Assembly: GCF_945882965.1 (NCBI RefSeq)
Contig: NZ_CAMCWY010000013.1
Location: 18,425 to 82,424, forward strand
Direction of reading: 5' to 3'
DNA: 64,000 nucleotides
Source of the DNA: Sphingorhabdus sp. EL138
GTDB taxonomy: Bacteria; Pseudomonadota; Alphaproteobacteria; Sphingomonadales; Sphingomonadaceae
Part shown: in pieces, positions 35,672-44,732 of the stretch
Position numbering within the stretch: position 1 is the stretch's first letter
Layout of the letters: every line of letters starts with the position of its first letter
The notes under the pieces: model-generated
The model's database searches: none
Told to the model about the DNA's origin: nothing
The model's input: only the letters and a program-made list of their open reading frames with translations
Made by a program: the position numbers and the translations under genes

Positions 35672-35774
35672 GCATGGGCGATAATCGCCTGTCGCGCCCT
35701 ATGCAACGCGCAAATTGCACTATCGGCCGTCATTTTTTGGCTGCGCGGACTAATTTATGCGTTAATACGCGATC

Positions 35775-36434
35775 ATGTCGATGCGCTACTTTAAAAGATT
35801 TCTGCTGGTCGCTGGCGTCTTTGCGCTGGCGTCGTGCGGTGGACGGGAAAAACTGCAGTCGCCGCGATCCAGCGAAAATATGACGTCGCAATATACCCAC
35901 CAATGCCTGGCTGGCCTTAAGTCCAAATCGGTGCGCTTTGCAGGGCTGCCTAGCAAAAGTTTCGACGGCGGATGCCGCATGATAGACACGATCAAGCTGA
36001 TGGATTTTGGCACGCAGACAACAAATTTGGGTGCAATGACCTGCCCGCTTGCGTCAAGCTTTACCGATTGGGCCCGTTATGCCGTCGTACCTGCTGCCAA
36101 GCAATATTTGGGCAGCGAGGTTGTGAAGATTGAAACCATGGGCACATTCAACTGCCGCGCTGTTAACGGCAGCAGGTCTGGCAAATTGTCCGAACATGCA
36201 TTTGCAAATGCCGTCGATGTGTCCGCCTTTCTCCTGCGCGATGGGCGGCGCGTGTCTGTGTTAAACGGTTGGCGCGGATCATCCGAAGAACGCGCATTCC
36301 TGCGCCGCTTACACCAATCTGCCTGCAAGAGATTTGGTACCGTTCTTGGTCCCGAATATAACGCCGCGCATGCCAACCATTTTCATTTCGACATGGCCCG
36401 TTCCAACACCAACGGAACACCCTACTGCCGATAA
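35775..36434 (+). CDS. Extensin-like C-terminal domain lipoprotein
   Basis: A 219-residue lipoprotein. The signal ends in a lipobox ASC (about residue 21). The C-terminal extensin-like domain (about 45-215) carries SEHAFANAVDVSAF and AHANHFHFDMA, with histidines and aspartates arranged like the zinc site of LAS-type peptidoglycan peptidases (HxxxxxxxD, HxH). A role in cell-wall remodelling is likely. It is divergent from the MsrQ-like gene. Confidence 0.86.
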   Translation: MSMRYFKRFLLVAGVFALASCGGREKLQSPRSSENMTSQYTHQCLAGLKSKSVRFAGLPSKSFDGGCRMIDTIKLMDFGTQTTNLGAMTCPLASSFTDWARYAVVPAAKQYLGSEVVKIETMGTFNCRAVNGSRSGKLSEHAFANAVDVSAFLLRDGRRVSVLNGWRGSSEERAFLRRLHQSACKRFGTVLGPEYNAAHANHFHFDMARSNTNGTPYCR

Positions 36435-36473
36435 GGGTGGCAAATTCTGTGCCTTCGCCTTACATGCAGGGTA

Positions 36474-37340
36474 ATGACAGACACAAAAATTAATGATCGC
36501 CGCTTCTACAAAGCACAACAAGAAGCGGATTTTGCTGAACAGCAACTCTCTACACCGCAAACGCAAAGCAAGTCGTATCGACTGGCCTTTCAGGATACAG
36601 ACTTCCTGCTGCGCGAAGACCTGCGCCCTGTGCGTTTCCAGTTGGAACTGCTCAAAACCGAAATGTTGCTGGATGAGGCGAATATCGGGTCGATGCTGGT
36701 CATCTATGGTTCAGCGCGTATTCCTGAACCCGACGCCGCCGACGCATTGTTAGCCGCTGCGCAAGATGCGCGCGCAACGATCATCGCCGAACGGATGCAG
36801 GAAAAATCCCGCTTTTACGAACAAGCACGCCATTTGGCGCAATTGGCTGGAAAAGCCAATGTGACCGACGAAGAAGGCCGTCGCCATTTCGTCGTATGCT
36901 CCGGCGGTGGTCCATCAATCATGGAAGCCGCCAATCGCGGCGCGCATGATGTGGGCGCAGAATCGGTTGGCCTGAACATCGTGTTACCGCATGAACAAGC
37001 GCCCAACCTTTTCGTAACGCCGCGATTAAGCTTCCAATTCCATTATTTCGCTTTGCGCAAAATGCACTTCCTGCTGCGCGCGCGCGCGGTCGCGGTTTTC
37101 CCCGGCGGATTTGGCACATTTGATGAATTTTTTGAGCTGCTGACGCTGGTTCAGACCGGCAAGATCAAAAAGATGCCAATCCTGTTGTTCGGGCGCGAAT
37201 TTTGGAATCGCGTTGTGAATTTTGAGGAGCTTATGCTCGAGGGCGTTATCAGCCCGCGTGATCTGGAACTTTTCCAGTTCGTAGAAACCGCAGAAGAGGC
37301 ATGGAGCGCCATCTGCGATTTCTACGAGGTGTCACATTGA
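36474..37340 (+). CDS. LOG family protein (Rossmann-fold nucleotide phosphoribohydrolase-like)
   Basis: A 288-residue protein with the LOG-family signatures GGGPSIMEAANRGA and PGGFGTFDEFFE. The plant and bacterial relatives release cytokinin bases from nucleoside monophosphates. This longer bacterial subtype has an ~80-residue N-terminal extension and its substrate is unsettled. It lies 39 bp downstream of the extensin-like gene and converges with the cytochrome c gene. Confidence 0.88.
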   Translation: MTDTKINDRRFYKAQQEADFAEQQLSTPQTQSKSYRLAFQDTDFLLREDLRPVRFQLELLKTEMLLDEANIGSMLVIYGSARIPEPDAADALLAAAQDARATIIAERMQEKSRFYEQARHLAQLAGKANVTDEEGRRHFVVCSGGGPSIMEAANRGAHDVGAESVGLNIVLPHEQAPNLFVTPRLSFQFHYFALRKMHFLLRARAVAVFPGGFGTFDEFFELLTLVQTGKIKKMPILLFGREFWNRVVNFEELMLEGVISPRDLELFQFVETAEEAWSAICDFYEVSH

Positions 37341-37350
37341 TTTAGGCGAA

Positions 37351-37959
37351 TTACTTCGCCGGGGCTGGTGCGGCAGCATCACTTGCGGGCGCTGCGGCAG
37401 GGGCAACTGCTGCATCGGCGGCGGGGGCTTCTGCTGCAGGGGGTGTTGGCAATGGCAAGTTTGAACCTTGCGCGTTCATATACAAGATCAGGTTCGCGCG
37501 CTCTTCCGGATTGCCCAGACCCGCAAAAGTCATCTTGGTACCCGGTGCATATTTTTTAGGGTTGGCCAACCATTTGTCCATGCCTTCCCAATCCCAGTTA
37601 CCTGGAACGCTTTTCAGCGCATCGGAATAAGCAAAACCGGCGACATGTCCGTGCGGCTTACCCATGGCTGCCCATAGATTCGGGCCAATGCCGTTTGCGC
37701 CGCCTTGTGCAATGGTATGGCAAGCCGCGCATTTCTTGAACACCGCTTCACCCTTGGCAATATCTGCGGTTGCCAGCAACGTTGCGATTGGCACAACAGC
37801 AGCGCCGCCCGCTTCGCCTGCCGCCTCAGCCACAACAGCAAATCCCTCTTTCTCAGGCCCCTCTGGGTGGAAATACATGCCTGTGACGATGCTCAGTCCA
37901 AGCGCGACGATGCCGCCTGCCAAAACCCAGCCAGCAATTGTGTTACTACGATCATCCAT
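37351..37959 (-). CDS. Membrane-anchored cytochrome c
   Basis: A 202-residue class I c-type cytochrome. The N-terminal membrane anchor spans about residues 10-30. A flexible Ala/Gly linker follows, then the heme motif CAACH at 77-81 and the axial methionine in GTKMTFAG. A low-complexity Ala/Pro tail makes up the last ~30 residues. It resembles CycM-type electron carriers that shuttle between bc1 complex and terminal oxidases. It is divergent from pheA, with a perfect hairpin in the shared region. Confidence 0.9.
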   Translation of the reverse strand: MDDRSNTIAGWVLAGGIVALGLSIVTGMYFHPEGPEKEGFAVVAEAAGEAGGAAVVPIATLLATADIAKGEAVFKKCAACHTIAQGGANGIGPNLWAAMGKPHGHVAGFAYSDALKSVPGNWDWEGMDKWLANPKKYAPGTKMTFAGLGNPEERANLILYMNAQGSNLPLPTPPAAEAPAADAAVAPAAAPASDAAAPAPAK

Positions 37960-38047
37960 TGTTTATCAGCCTTGAAAGCGCGTTAAAACACCGGCGTAGA
38001 ATGACGGCCGGATTCCAAGGCTCCTCTAATGGCGCGCGTTGGCGGGT

Positions 38048-38071
38048 GCAAGTGTCCAAATCCACACTTGC
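38048..38071. promoter_or_regulatory. Perfect inverted repeat between cytochrome c and pheA
   Basis: GCAAGTGT and ACACTTGC form an 8-bp perfect stem around an 8-nt spacer, 35 bp upstream of pheA. It could be an operator for either divergent gene or an RNA hairpin in the pheA leader. Confidence 0.35.
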
Positions 38072-38105
38072 TCGATAAGTCTGCCTATCCTAACGCCTGC
38101 GCAGC

Positions 38106-38999
38106 ATGAACAGTTATCCCCCACCCGCACTGGCAATCGTCAAAGAAATGACGCTTGCTGCACATAAACATCCTGCAAAAGCGATTGCCTTTCAAGGCGC
38201 GCCGGGGGCGAACTCGCATTTGGCGGCGTTGGAATATCGTGCTGATTGCCTGCCCCTGCCCTGTTTTTCGTTCGAAGACGCCATTGATGCGGTCAAGGAC
38301 GGATCGGCCGCGTGCGCGATTATACCTATTGAAAATTCGCTACATGGCCGCGTTGCAGACATCCACTTTCTGCTGCCGGAATCGGGCCTGAGCATCATTG
38401 CCGAGCATTTTATGTCGATCCGCCATTGCCTCATGGCAAAATCGGCAGATGCCATTCTTAAAACCGCCATGAGCCACCCGCAGGCGCTTGGCCAATGCCG
38501 GCATTTTTTACGCGCAAATGGCATTATCCCCGTCGCTTATGCGGATACAGCGGCGGCAGCAGCGTTTGTCTCTGCCAATGACGACCCGTCGGCTGCGGCT
38601 ATTGCGCCACCAATTGCTGCGGACCTCTATGGCCTCGTCGCCATTAACGACGCCGTGCAAGACGATAACAGCAACACCACCCGGTTCGTTGTCCTGTCAC
38701 GCGCGCCTGCCGACCGCAGCAGCCTCATAGGCACGTTAATGACCACGCTCATTTTTGAGGTGAAGAATATCCCCGCCGCTTTGTACAAGGCGATGGGTGG
38801 CTTTGCGACCAACGGCGTCAATATGACGAAGCTGGAAAGCTATCAAAACGGCGCAAGCTTTGCCGCAACCGAATTCTTCGCCGATATCGAAGGCGCGCCG
38901 GGTGATCCCGCCGTCGACCGCGCATTGGAGGAGCTACGCTTCCACTGCAACTCGGTCCGCTTACTGGGCACCTATATGCAAACCCGCGAACGGGGTTGA
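38106..38999 (+). CDS. pheA: Prephenate dehydratase
   Basis: Converts prephenate to phenylpyruvate in phenylalanine synthesis. It has 297 residues without a fused chorismate mutase. The catalytic domain has FQGAPGANSH, IPIENSLHGRV and the NTTRFVVLSR motif with the essential TRF. The C-terminal ACT domain begins around residue 210 and includes KLESYQNG, the phenylalanine-binding site. An ATG at 38148 is a possible alternative start. Confidence 0.96.
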   Translation: MNSYPPPALAIVKEMTLAAHKHPAKAIAFQGAPGANSHLAALEYRADCLPLPCFSFEDAIDAVKDGSAACAIIPIENSLHGRVADIHFLLPESGLSIIAEHFMSIRHCLMAKSADAILKTAMSHPQALGQCRHFLRANGIIPVAYADTAAAAAFVSANDDPSAAAIAPPIAADLYGLVAINDAVQDDNSNTTRFVVLSRAPADRSSLIGTLMTTLIFEVKNIPAALYKAMGGFATNGVNMTKLESYQNGASFAATEFFADIEGAPGDPAVDRALEELRFHCNSVRLLGTYMQTRERG

Positions 39000-39313
39000 G
39001 GCGATATCGGCGGGAACGGCTTTACGGCTTGTCTCCGCCCACCAACTCTCCCATCGCCCCAACGCAGGCTGGGATCCATCACGGGTAGAAGCATGGCACA
39101 ACGATCCATAGTTTATCCCTGACATGCATAATGCAACGCTATTTCGGGGTGACGCACATTTTACCGCAATCAGCGTTGCCGCAAGCGCCTGCGGCTTGCC
39201 CCTCCCCCGACCCCTCACGCAAACGGGAGGGGAGTTATCTTGCACAACGTCGTCTAGTCGGACCCAGAACGGGTTTCGGGCGTTAGCTATGTTCTATATC
39301 AGAGGAACATATT
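39000..39313. other. 314-bp intergenic region
   Basis: It holds a half copy of the palindromic repeat family (39053-39085) and a C-rich inverted repeat (CCCCTCCC pairing with GGGAGGGG, about 39198-39236) that may act as a terminator for pheA. The remainder is the upstream region of the DUF2171 gene. No gene was found. Confidence 0.55.
39053..39085. repeat. Partial copy of the palindromic repeat family
   Basis: TCGCCCCAACGCAGGCTGGGATCCATCACG matches one arm and the start of the centre of the copies at 25354 and 54423. The second arm is absent. Confidence 0.5.
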
Positions 39314-39568
39314 ATGGCTGACCTATCGCAGATTAAAGAACATGCAGAAGTCATCGGCGCGGACGGGGTGCATGTTGGCACCGTTGACGGCGTTGAAGGC
39401 AACCGCATCAAATTGACCAAGTCAGGCTCAGGGCAAGGCGGCCATGAAGGGCACCATCATTATATCGACGGCGGGCTGGTCGCCACGGTTCACGACAACA
39501 CCGTCCGCCTGTCGGCCAATGGTGACGTTGCCGTCACCTTTGAACAAGAGGAAGACGCCAAAAGCTAA
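39314..39568 (+). CDS. DUF2171 domain protein
   Basis: A small soluble protein of 84 residues, recognisable as DUF2171 by IKEHAEVIGADGVHVGTVDGVEGNRIKL and the histidine-rich EGHHHYI. It is related in fold to PRC-barrel-like domains. Expression under stress is commonly reported for the family, but no biochemical role is known. AGAGGAAC precedes the ATG. Confidence 0.85.
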   Translation: MADLSQIKEHAEVIGADGVHVGTVDGVEGNRIKLTKSGSGQGGHEGHHHYIDGGLVATVHDNTVRLSANGDVAVTFEQEEDAKS

Positions 39569-39598
39569 GCGCGTCGGGCGGCGGCTTTAGTCTCCGGC

Positions 39599-42415
39599 TT
39601 AGTGCGCCGCCCCCCAGCTTGGTCCAGTGCCAATTTCAATGCCCAACGGGACCATAAGCTTCACCAGCGGTTCAGCGGCATTGGCCATGACGTTGCGGAT
39701 GATCTCGCTTGCGGCGGCAACGTCAGCTTGCGGCAATTCAAACACCAGTTCGTCATGCACCTGAAGCAGCATTTTGACATGCCCAAGCCCGGCAGCCTGC
39801 AACGCTGGCCCCATGCGCACCATGGCGCGCTTAATAATGTCGGCGCTTGTCCCTTGGATGGGCGCGTTGATCGCGGCGCGTTCGCTGCCCTGCCGTTCGG
39901 CTTGATTGGGCGACGTGATGCGCGGGAACCATGTTTTGCGCCCGAAAAGGGTCGTCGAATGGCCGCAGTCACGGACCGTGGCCATCGTCTCCTGAATATA
40001 ACTGGATATGCCGGGGAAGCGTTTGAAATAAGCGTCGATGAGCGCCTGTGCCTCATCTGCCGAAGATTCCAGCCGTTTTGAAAGACCCCAGCGCGAAATG
40101 CCATAGAGGATGGAGAAGTTGATCGTTTTGGCGCGCCCTCTTGTGTCGCGGTTGACTTCGCCAAACAGCTCAAGCGCGGTGCGGGCGTGGATATCCTCAC
40201 CCTTTTCAAAGGCATCCCGCAAGGGTTCGACATCGGCAAAATGCGCCGCCAAGCGCAGTTCGATCTGGCTATAGTCGGCGGACAAAATGACGTTGCCGGC
40301 TTCCGCGATAAATGCGTCTCTTATCTGACGCCCCGTTTCGGTGCGGATCGGGATATTCTGCAAATTGGGGTCCGTCGACGACAAACGCCCGGTCTGCGCG
40401 CCAACAAGGCTGTAGCTTGTGTGCACGCGGCCAGTTTTGGGGTCAATCTGCTGTTGCAGGCTGTCGGTGTAAGTCGATTTAAGCTTCGCCAGTTGCCGCC
40501 AATCGAGCACTTTGCGGGCGATGTCGATGCCCTGCCCTGCAAGATCCTCCAACACGGTCACATCGGTGGAATATTGCCCGGACTTGCCCTTTTTCCCGCC
40601 CTTATAGCCCATTTTTCCAAACAGGATTTCGCCCAATTGCTGCGGACTGCCGATGGTGAAGGGTTGCCCTGCAAGGCCGTGAATTTCCTTTTCGAGCAAT
40701 TCCATTTGCACGGCGAATTCGGACGACAGGCGCGCGAGCGCGGCGCGGTCAACCTTGATGCCCAAGCACTCCATTTTGGACAATACGGGCACCAATGGAC
40801 GGTCAACCAGTTCATAAACGCTTGTCGCTTTTTCGGGGCTCAGGCGCAATTTCAGATGGTGCCACAGGCGCAGCGTCACATCGGCGTCCTCCGCCGCATA
40901 ACGGGTCGCGTCGGACAATGGCACGGCGGCAAAACCAATCTGGCTTTTGCCCGTGCCGGTCACGCTTTTGTACGAAATGCATTCATGTCCCAGATGCGCC
41001 TTGGAAAGCTCATCCATGCCATGCGCCTGACGCCCGGCATCGAGCGCAAAGCTCATCACCATAGTATCGTCATAGGGCGTGATGGGCACATTGTGGCGCG
41101 CCAGCACCGACATATCATATTTCAGATTCTGGCCGATTTTAAGGACTTCCGGGTCGCACAGCAGCGGGCGTAGCTTTTCTAGCGCCGCCGCCATCGGAAT
41201 TTGCGTCGGCCGTTCAGCGAACATATCGGTGCCGCCATGCGCCAGCGGGACATAGCATGCCTCACCCGGCGCAACCGCAAGGCTTAGCCCCACAAGGTTC
41301 GCACTTGCCGCCTGCAAGCTGTCGGTTTCGGTGTCAAAAGCCAAAATGCCGGTTTCGCGCGCGCGGGTGATCCAGTGATCCAGCCGTGCGATATCGGTGA
41401 CGCATTCATAAGTGGATGTATCAATTTTCGGCATTGGCGCAGGGACGGCGGACGCCCCTGTTACCGGCGCGCGTTCCGCGCCGTCGCCTGCGTTCGTCGC
41501 CTTGGGGTTGCCCGCAATCGCCTTATTGGCCGCCGCTATATCCGCGACATGCCCAATACGCTTTAAAAGCGAATTAAACCCGTGATGCTGCAAAAATTCG
41601 GCCAAAGGTTCTTCGGGGATTGCACCCAAAACCATGTCCTCAATCGCTATCGGCAACGGGCAATCTTCCTTTAAAGTCACCAACACCTTTGACAATCGTG
41701 CCTTGTCCGCATGCGCGATTAAATTGTCGCGCATTTTGGATGGCTTCATATCGGCCGCGGCGGCCAATACGCTTTCAAGGTCGCCAAATTCCTGAATCAG
41801 CTTGGTCGCGGTCTTTGGGCCAACGCCAGGGACGCCGGGGACATTGTCTACGCCATCCCCCATCAACGCGAGCACATCGCCGACCTTGTCTGGACCAACG
41901 CCGAATTTCTCGAACACTTCCTCCGAACGGATGCGTTCGTTTTTCATGGTGTCGAACATGTCGATGCACGGTTCGACAAGCTGCATCAGGTCCTTGTCAC
42001 TGCTGACAATCGTGACATGCCAGCCAGCCGCGCAGGCCGCTTTGGCATAGCTTGCGATCATGTCATCGGCTTCGACATCATCTTCCTCAATCAATGGCAG
42101 GGAAAATGCGCGCGTCGCGTCGCGGATCATCGGGAATTGGGGCCTCAGATCTTCGGGCGGGTCGGGGCGATGTGCCTTATATTGATCATAAATCCGGTTG
42201 CGGAATGTCTGGCTGGATTTATCCAACACCACCGCCATATGCGTTGGGCCATCGGCTTGGTTCAAATCATCCGCCAGCTTCCACAGCATCGTCGTATAGC
42301 CATAGACCGCGCCAACCGGCTCCCCATGCTTGTTGGTCAGCGGTGGCAGCCGGTGATAGGCTCGGAAAATATAGGCGGAGCCGTCAACGAGGTAGAGATG
42401 CTTTTGGTCAGACAT
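39599..42415 (-). CDS. polA: DNA polymerase I
   Basis: The repair and Okazaki-fragment-processing polymerase, 938 residues. Domains in order are: the 5'-3' exonuclease (about 1-290, starting HLYLVDGSAYIFRAYH, with acidic clusters such as DVEADDMIASY); the 3'-5' exonuclease (about 345-530, with DTETDSL retained, suggesting active proofreading); and the polymerase domain with motif A DYSQIELR, the O-helix KTINFSILYGIS and motif C QVHDELVFE. The ATG at 42415 gives the conserved MSDQKHLYLVDGSAY; the 29-residue extension upstream is rejected. Confidence 0.97.
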   Translation of the reverse strand: MSDQKHLYLVDGSAYIFRAYHRLPPLTNKHGEPVGAVYGYTTMLWKLADDLNQADGPTHMAVVLDKSSQTFRNRIYDQYKAHRPDPPEDLRPQFPMIRDATRAFSLPLIEEDDVEADDMIASYAKAACAAGWHVTIVSSDKDLMQLVEPCIDMFDTMKNERIRSEEVFEKFGVGPDKVGDVLALMGDGVDNVPGVPGVGPKTATKLIQEFGDLESVLAAAADMKPSKMRDNLIAHADKARLSKVLVTLKEDCPLPIAIEDMVLGAIPEEPLAEFLQHHGFNSLLKRIGHVADIAAANKAIAGNPKATNAGDGAERAPVTGASAVPAPMPKIDTSTYECVTDIARLDHWITRARETGILAFDTETDSLQAASANLVGLSLAVAPGEACYVPLAHGGTDMFAERPTQIPMAAALEKLRPLLCDPEVLKIGQNLKYDMSVLARHNVPITPYDDTMVMSFALDAGRQAHGMDELSKAHLGHECISYKSVTGTGKSQIGFAAVPLSDATRYAAEDADVTLRLWHHLKLRLSPEKATSVYELVDRPLVPVLSKMECLGIKVDRAALARLSSEFAVQMELLEKEIHGLAGQPFTIGSPQQLGEILFGKMGYKGGKKGKSGQYSTDVTVLEDLAGQGIDIARKVLDWRQLAKLKSTYTDSLQQQIDPKTGRVHTSYSLVGAQTGRLSSTDPNLQNIPIRTETGRQIRDAFIAEAGNVILSADYSQIELRLAAHFADVEPLRDAFEKGEDIHARTALELFGEVNRDTRGRAKTINFSILYGISRWGLSKRLESSADEAQALIDAYFKRFPGISSYIQETMATVRDCGHSTTLFGRKTWFPRITSPNQAERQGSERAAINAPIQGTSADIIKRAMVRMGPALQAAGLGHVKMLLQVHDELVFELPQADVAAASEIIRNVMANAAEPLVKLMVPLGIEIGTGPSWGAAH

Positions 42416-42483
42416 GACGCTGCGATAGCAGCCCGATTTGGCCAAGTCTTTTGCTAATTTATCGCTTTGCCATTGTGCAAATT

Positions 42484-43377
42484 TTAGCGCGACCGGCGCC
42501 ACAACAAAAGCCCGCTTGTGATTATGATGCCCGCGCCAGCAAGGGACGTCAGGTCAGGCCAATCGCCAAATAACAATATCCCAAGCCCAATGGCGATTAA
42601 CAATTGGACATAGGTCATGGGCGCAATTTCTGCGGCAGAGGCGCGCGTCGTTCCCATGAATATCAACCAATGCCCAAAGCTTGCGGTGACGGCAACCAAG
42701 GTGCAGCGGGCAATGATCGTCCAATCCGGTATCCCTACCACAAGCGCGTCAACGCCAGAAAAATGGCCAAGAAAGGCAGCGCTGAGAATGAAGGGCGTCG
42801 CGACCGACGCCACCAAAAACTGCATCAGCAAGGGTGAACCTGCCCCCGCCACAGCGCGGTTGCCGATCATGACCAATGCCATGCTCGTTGCCGCCACCAG
42901 CGGAAGCAACGCCACCCACCCAAGCTCAGCTACATTAGGCCGCATGATCAGCAGCACGCCGCCAAAGGCAACCAATATGGCCACCCATTGGGTCGCATGG
43001 GTGCGTTCATGCAAGAAAATGGCGCTGAAGATCGCTGTTATTATGGGGCTGGTAAACCCAATGGCTGTCGCGTCCGCCAAAGGCATCAGAAATATAGAGG
43101 AAAAGAAGCAGATCGTCGCCAAGGCCACCGAAAATCCGCGCAGCAACTGCACTTTGGGCATGGGCATGGCAAAATCCTGCCGCCCTTCTTTCAGGAACAG
43201 CAAAGTGCCAAGTCCAATTGCACCAATCGAATAACGTAGCGCCGCGACAGCGGTTCCCGGCCACGCCCCTGCGATAGATTTGATGACCGCATCGCCAATC
43301 GCCAAAAGGGCAAAGCCGCACAGCGCGTATAATAAGCCGGACCGAGCCGACGATGATGTCACGTAAATTTCCCCCAT
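42484..43377 (-). CDS. EamA/DMT-family transporter
   Basis: A ten-helix drug/metabolite exporter of 297 residues with two EamA repeats (about 10-140 and 155-290). The first includes GAWPGTAVAALRYSIGAIGL, the second MTYVQLLIAIGLGILLFGDWP. The substrate cannot be predicted. It lies upstream of polA on the same strand, about 70 bp away. Confidence 0.88.
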   Translation of the reverse strand: MGEIYVTSSSARSGLLYALCGFALLAIGDAVIKSIAGAWPGTAVAALRYSIGAIGLGTLLFLKEGRQDFAMPMPKVQLLRGFSVALATICFFSSIFLMPLADATAIGFTSPIITAIFSAIFLHERTHATQWVAILVAFGGVLLIMRPNVAELGWVALLPLVAATSMALVMIGNRAVAGAGSPLLMQFLVASVATPFILSAAFLGHFSGVDALVVGIPDWTIIARCTLVAVTASFGHWLIFMGTTRASAAEIAPMTYVQLLIAIGLGILLFGDWPDLTSLAGAGIIITSGLLLWRRSR

Positions 43378-43497
43378 ATTTGGGTCGCCTTAATCGGCTT
43401 TTTCCGGAATGGAAAGTAACGCCATCGTCGCTCCAAATCCGTGCAGAATAATATCAATATTCGGCTTTGGTCAGTGGCTTTGGTACAACCGCTTGGG

Positions 43498-43516
43498 CTA
43501 GGGTCAGGACGTCTTA
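43498..43516. repeat. Fragment of the TAGGGTCAGGAC repeat at a stop codon
   Basis: CTAGGGTCAGGACGTCTTAA matches the terminal repeat at 16852 except around two positions. The TTA at its end is the reverse complement of the TAA stop of the adjacent 71-residue gene. Confidence 0.55.
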
Positions 43517-43729
43517 AACGCCCTTAATGGCTAAAGCCGCCGACAGCACAGTTGCAAGCACCGAAAACACGGTAATTGCTGTCCATGGCATGAACCCCAC
43601 ATCGTCGAACCTAACACGATTATGACGGCGGCGATCCGCCAGACTGCTGACGAGCACCACTGAAGCAGACGTCACGGATACAGCCATCCACAGATGATCT
43701 TGCCAGATAAATTGCTCAAACAAATGCAT
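43514..43729 (-). CDS. Small two-helix membrane protein, unknown
   Basis: A 71-residue protein with two hydrophobic helices (about 13-30 and 50-68) joined by a basic loop ADRRRHNRVR. It lies 21 bp downstream of the nitrilase-family gene on the same strand and is likely cotranscribed. No family was recognised. Its stop coincides with a fragment of the dispersed repeat. Confidence 0.55.
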   Translation of the reverse strand: MHLFEQFIWQDHLWMAVSVTSASVVLVSSLADRRRHNRVRFDDVGFMPWTAITVFSVLATVLSAALAIKGV

Positions 43730-43750
43730 AGGATTGCCCTTAATGCAGAT

Positions 43751-44578
43751 TTATTCGGCAATAAAGGGCGAAGGAATGATACGCCGGTTTGCGTGGACAG
43801 GAATCTGCTTTCGCACCCGCTGTATCATGTCGATGTCCAGATCGACGCATGTCAGGCCGGGTGAACTGCCCATATCGAGCAATATTGTGCCCCACGGGTC
43901 GACCACAAGCGAATGCCCATAAGTTTGGCGGCCATCTTCATGCACACCGCATTGCGCCGCCGCGATAATGAATGCCGCGCTTTCAATGGCCCGTGCACGC
44001 AAAAGCGTATGCCAATGCGCCTCACCTGTGGGGACAGTAAAGGCAGACGGTAGCGTAATGATATCAACGCCAGACTTGGCATAAGCGCTAAACAGATCGG
44101 GAAAGCGCATATCATAGCAGATCGCGAGCCCCATAAGGCCAAGCGGCGATTGAACCATTAAGGGTTTTTCCCCGCCAACATAAGCGGACGACTCACGCCA
44201 ACTTTCACCCGACGCCAGATCAACATCAAATAGATGCATTTTGTCATAACGGGCCGTAATTGCTCCATCTGGCGAGATTATGATGCTGCGATTGGCTAAC
44301 TTCTCCGCGCCTTCGTCCAAAATGGGCATGGAACCAATATGGACCCATATCCGATGTCGTGCAGCCGCCGCGATCAGGCTTTGCAGTGCCATATTATGTG
44401 ATTCGTTTGTCATATATTTTCGGGCGCGCGCACGGTCACGGTCGAGCAAAATCGCCATCTCTGGCGCAAAATACATAGCCGCCTCCTGTTCAGCGGCGCT
44501 GGCAACAGCATCTGCCATATCCGACGCGTTGCGCATCGGATCAATATTACTTGTCATCTGATGCAAGGCTATACGCAT
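43751..44578 (-). CDS. Carbon-nitrogen hydrolase (nitrilase superfamily)
   Basis: A 275-residue amidase with the catalytic triad Glu40 (FAPEMAIL), Lys113 (YDKMHLFD) and Cys154 (AICYDMRFPD). The subgroup pattern DKMHLFDVDL fits Nit1/Nit2-like enzymes that hydrolyse deaminated glutathione or omega-amides. The ATG at 44578 gives the family-like MRIALHQMTS; 12 codons upstream are not conserved. It is divergent from galE. Confidence 0.9.
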   Translation of the reverse strand: MRIALHQMTSNIDPMRNASDMADAVASAAEQEAAMYFAPEMAILLDRDRARARKYMTNESHNMALQSLIAAAARHRIWVHIGSMPILDEGAEKLANRSIIISPDGAITARYDKMHLFDVDLASGESWRESSAYVGGEKPLMVQSPLGLMGLAICYDMRFPDLFSAYAKSGVDIITLPSAFTVPTGEAHWHTLLRARAIESAAFIIAAAQCGVHEDGRQTYGHSLVVDPWGTILLDMGSSPGLTCVDLDIDMIQRVRKQIPVHANRRIIPSPFIAE

Positions 44579-44732
44579 GAAAAATCTTCTAAATTGTGGC
44601 CAAATCGAAAACAACGTCGCTTGCTGTCAATGATTTCACTGGGCAAGCAACATTGCAAGAAATATGCAACGCGACGTAATTCATTGATAAAGCCAAGCTG
44701 CCCGACAGGTGCATGGATATGGAAAAAACAAG

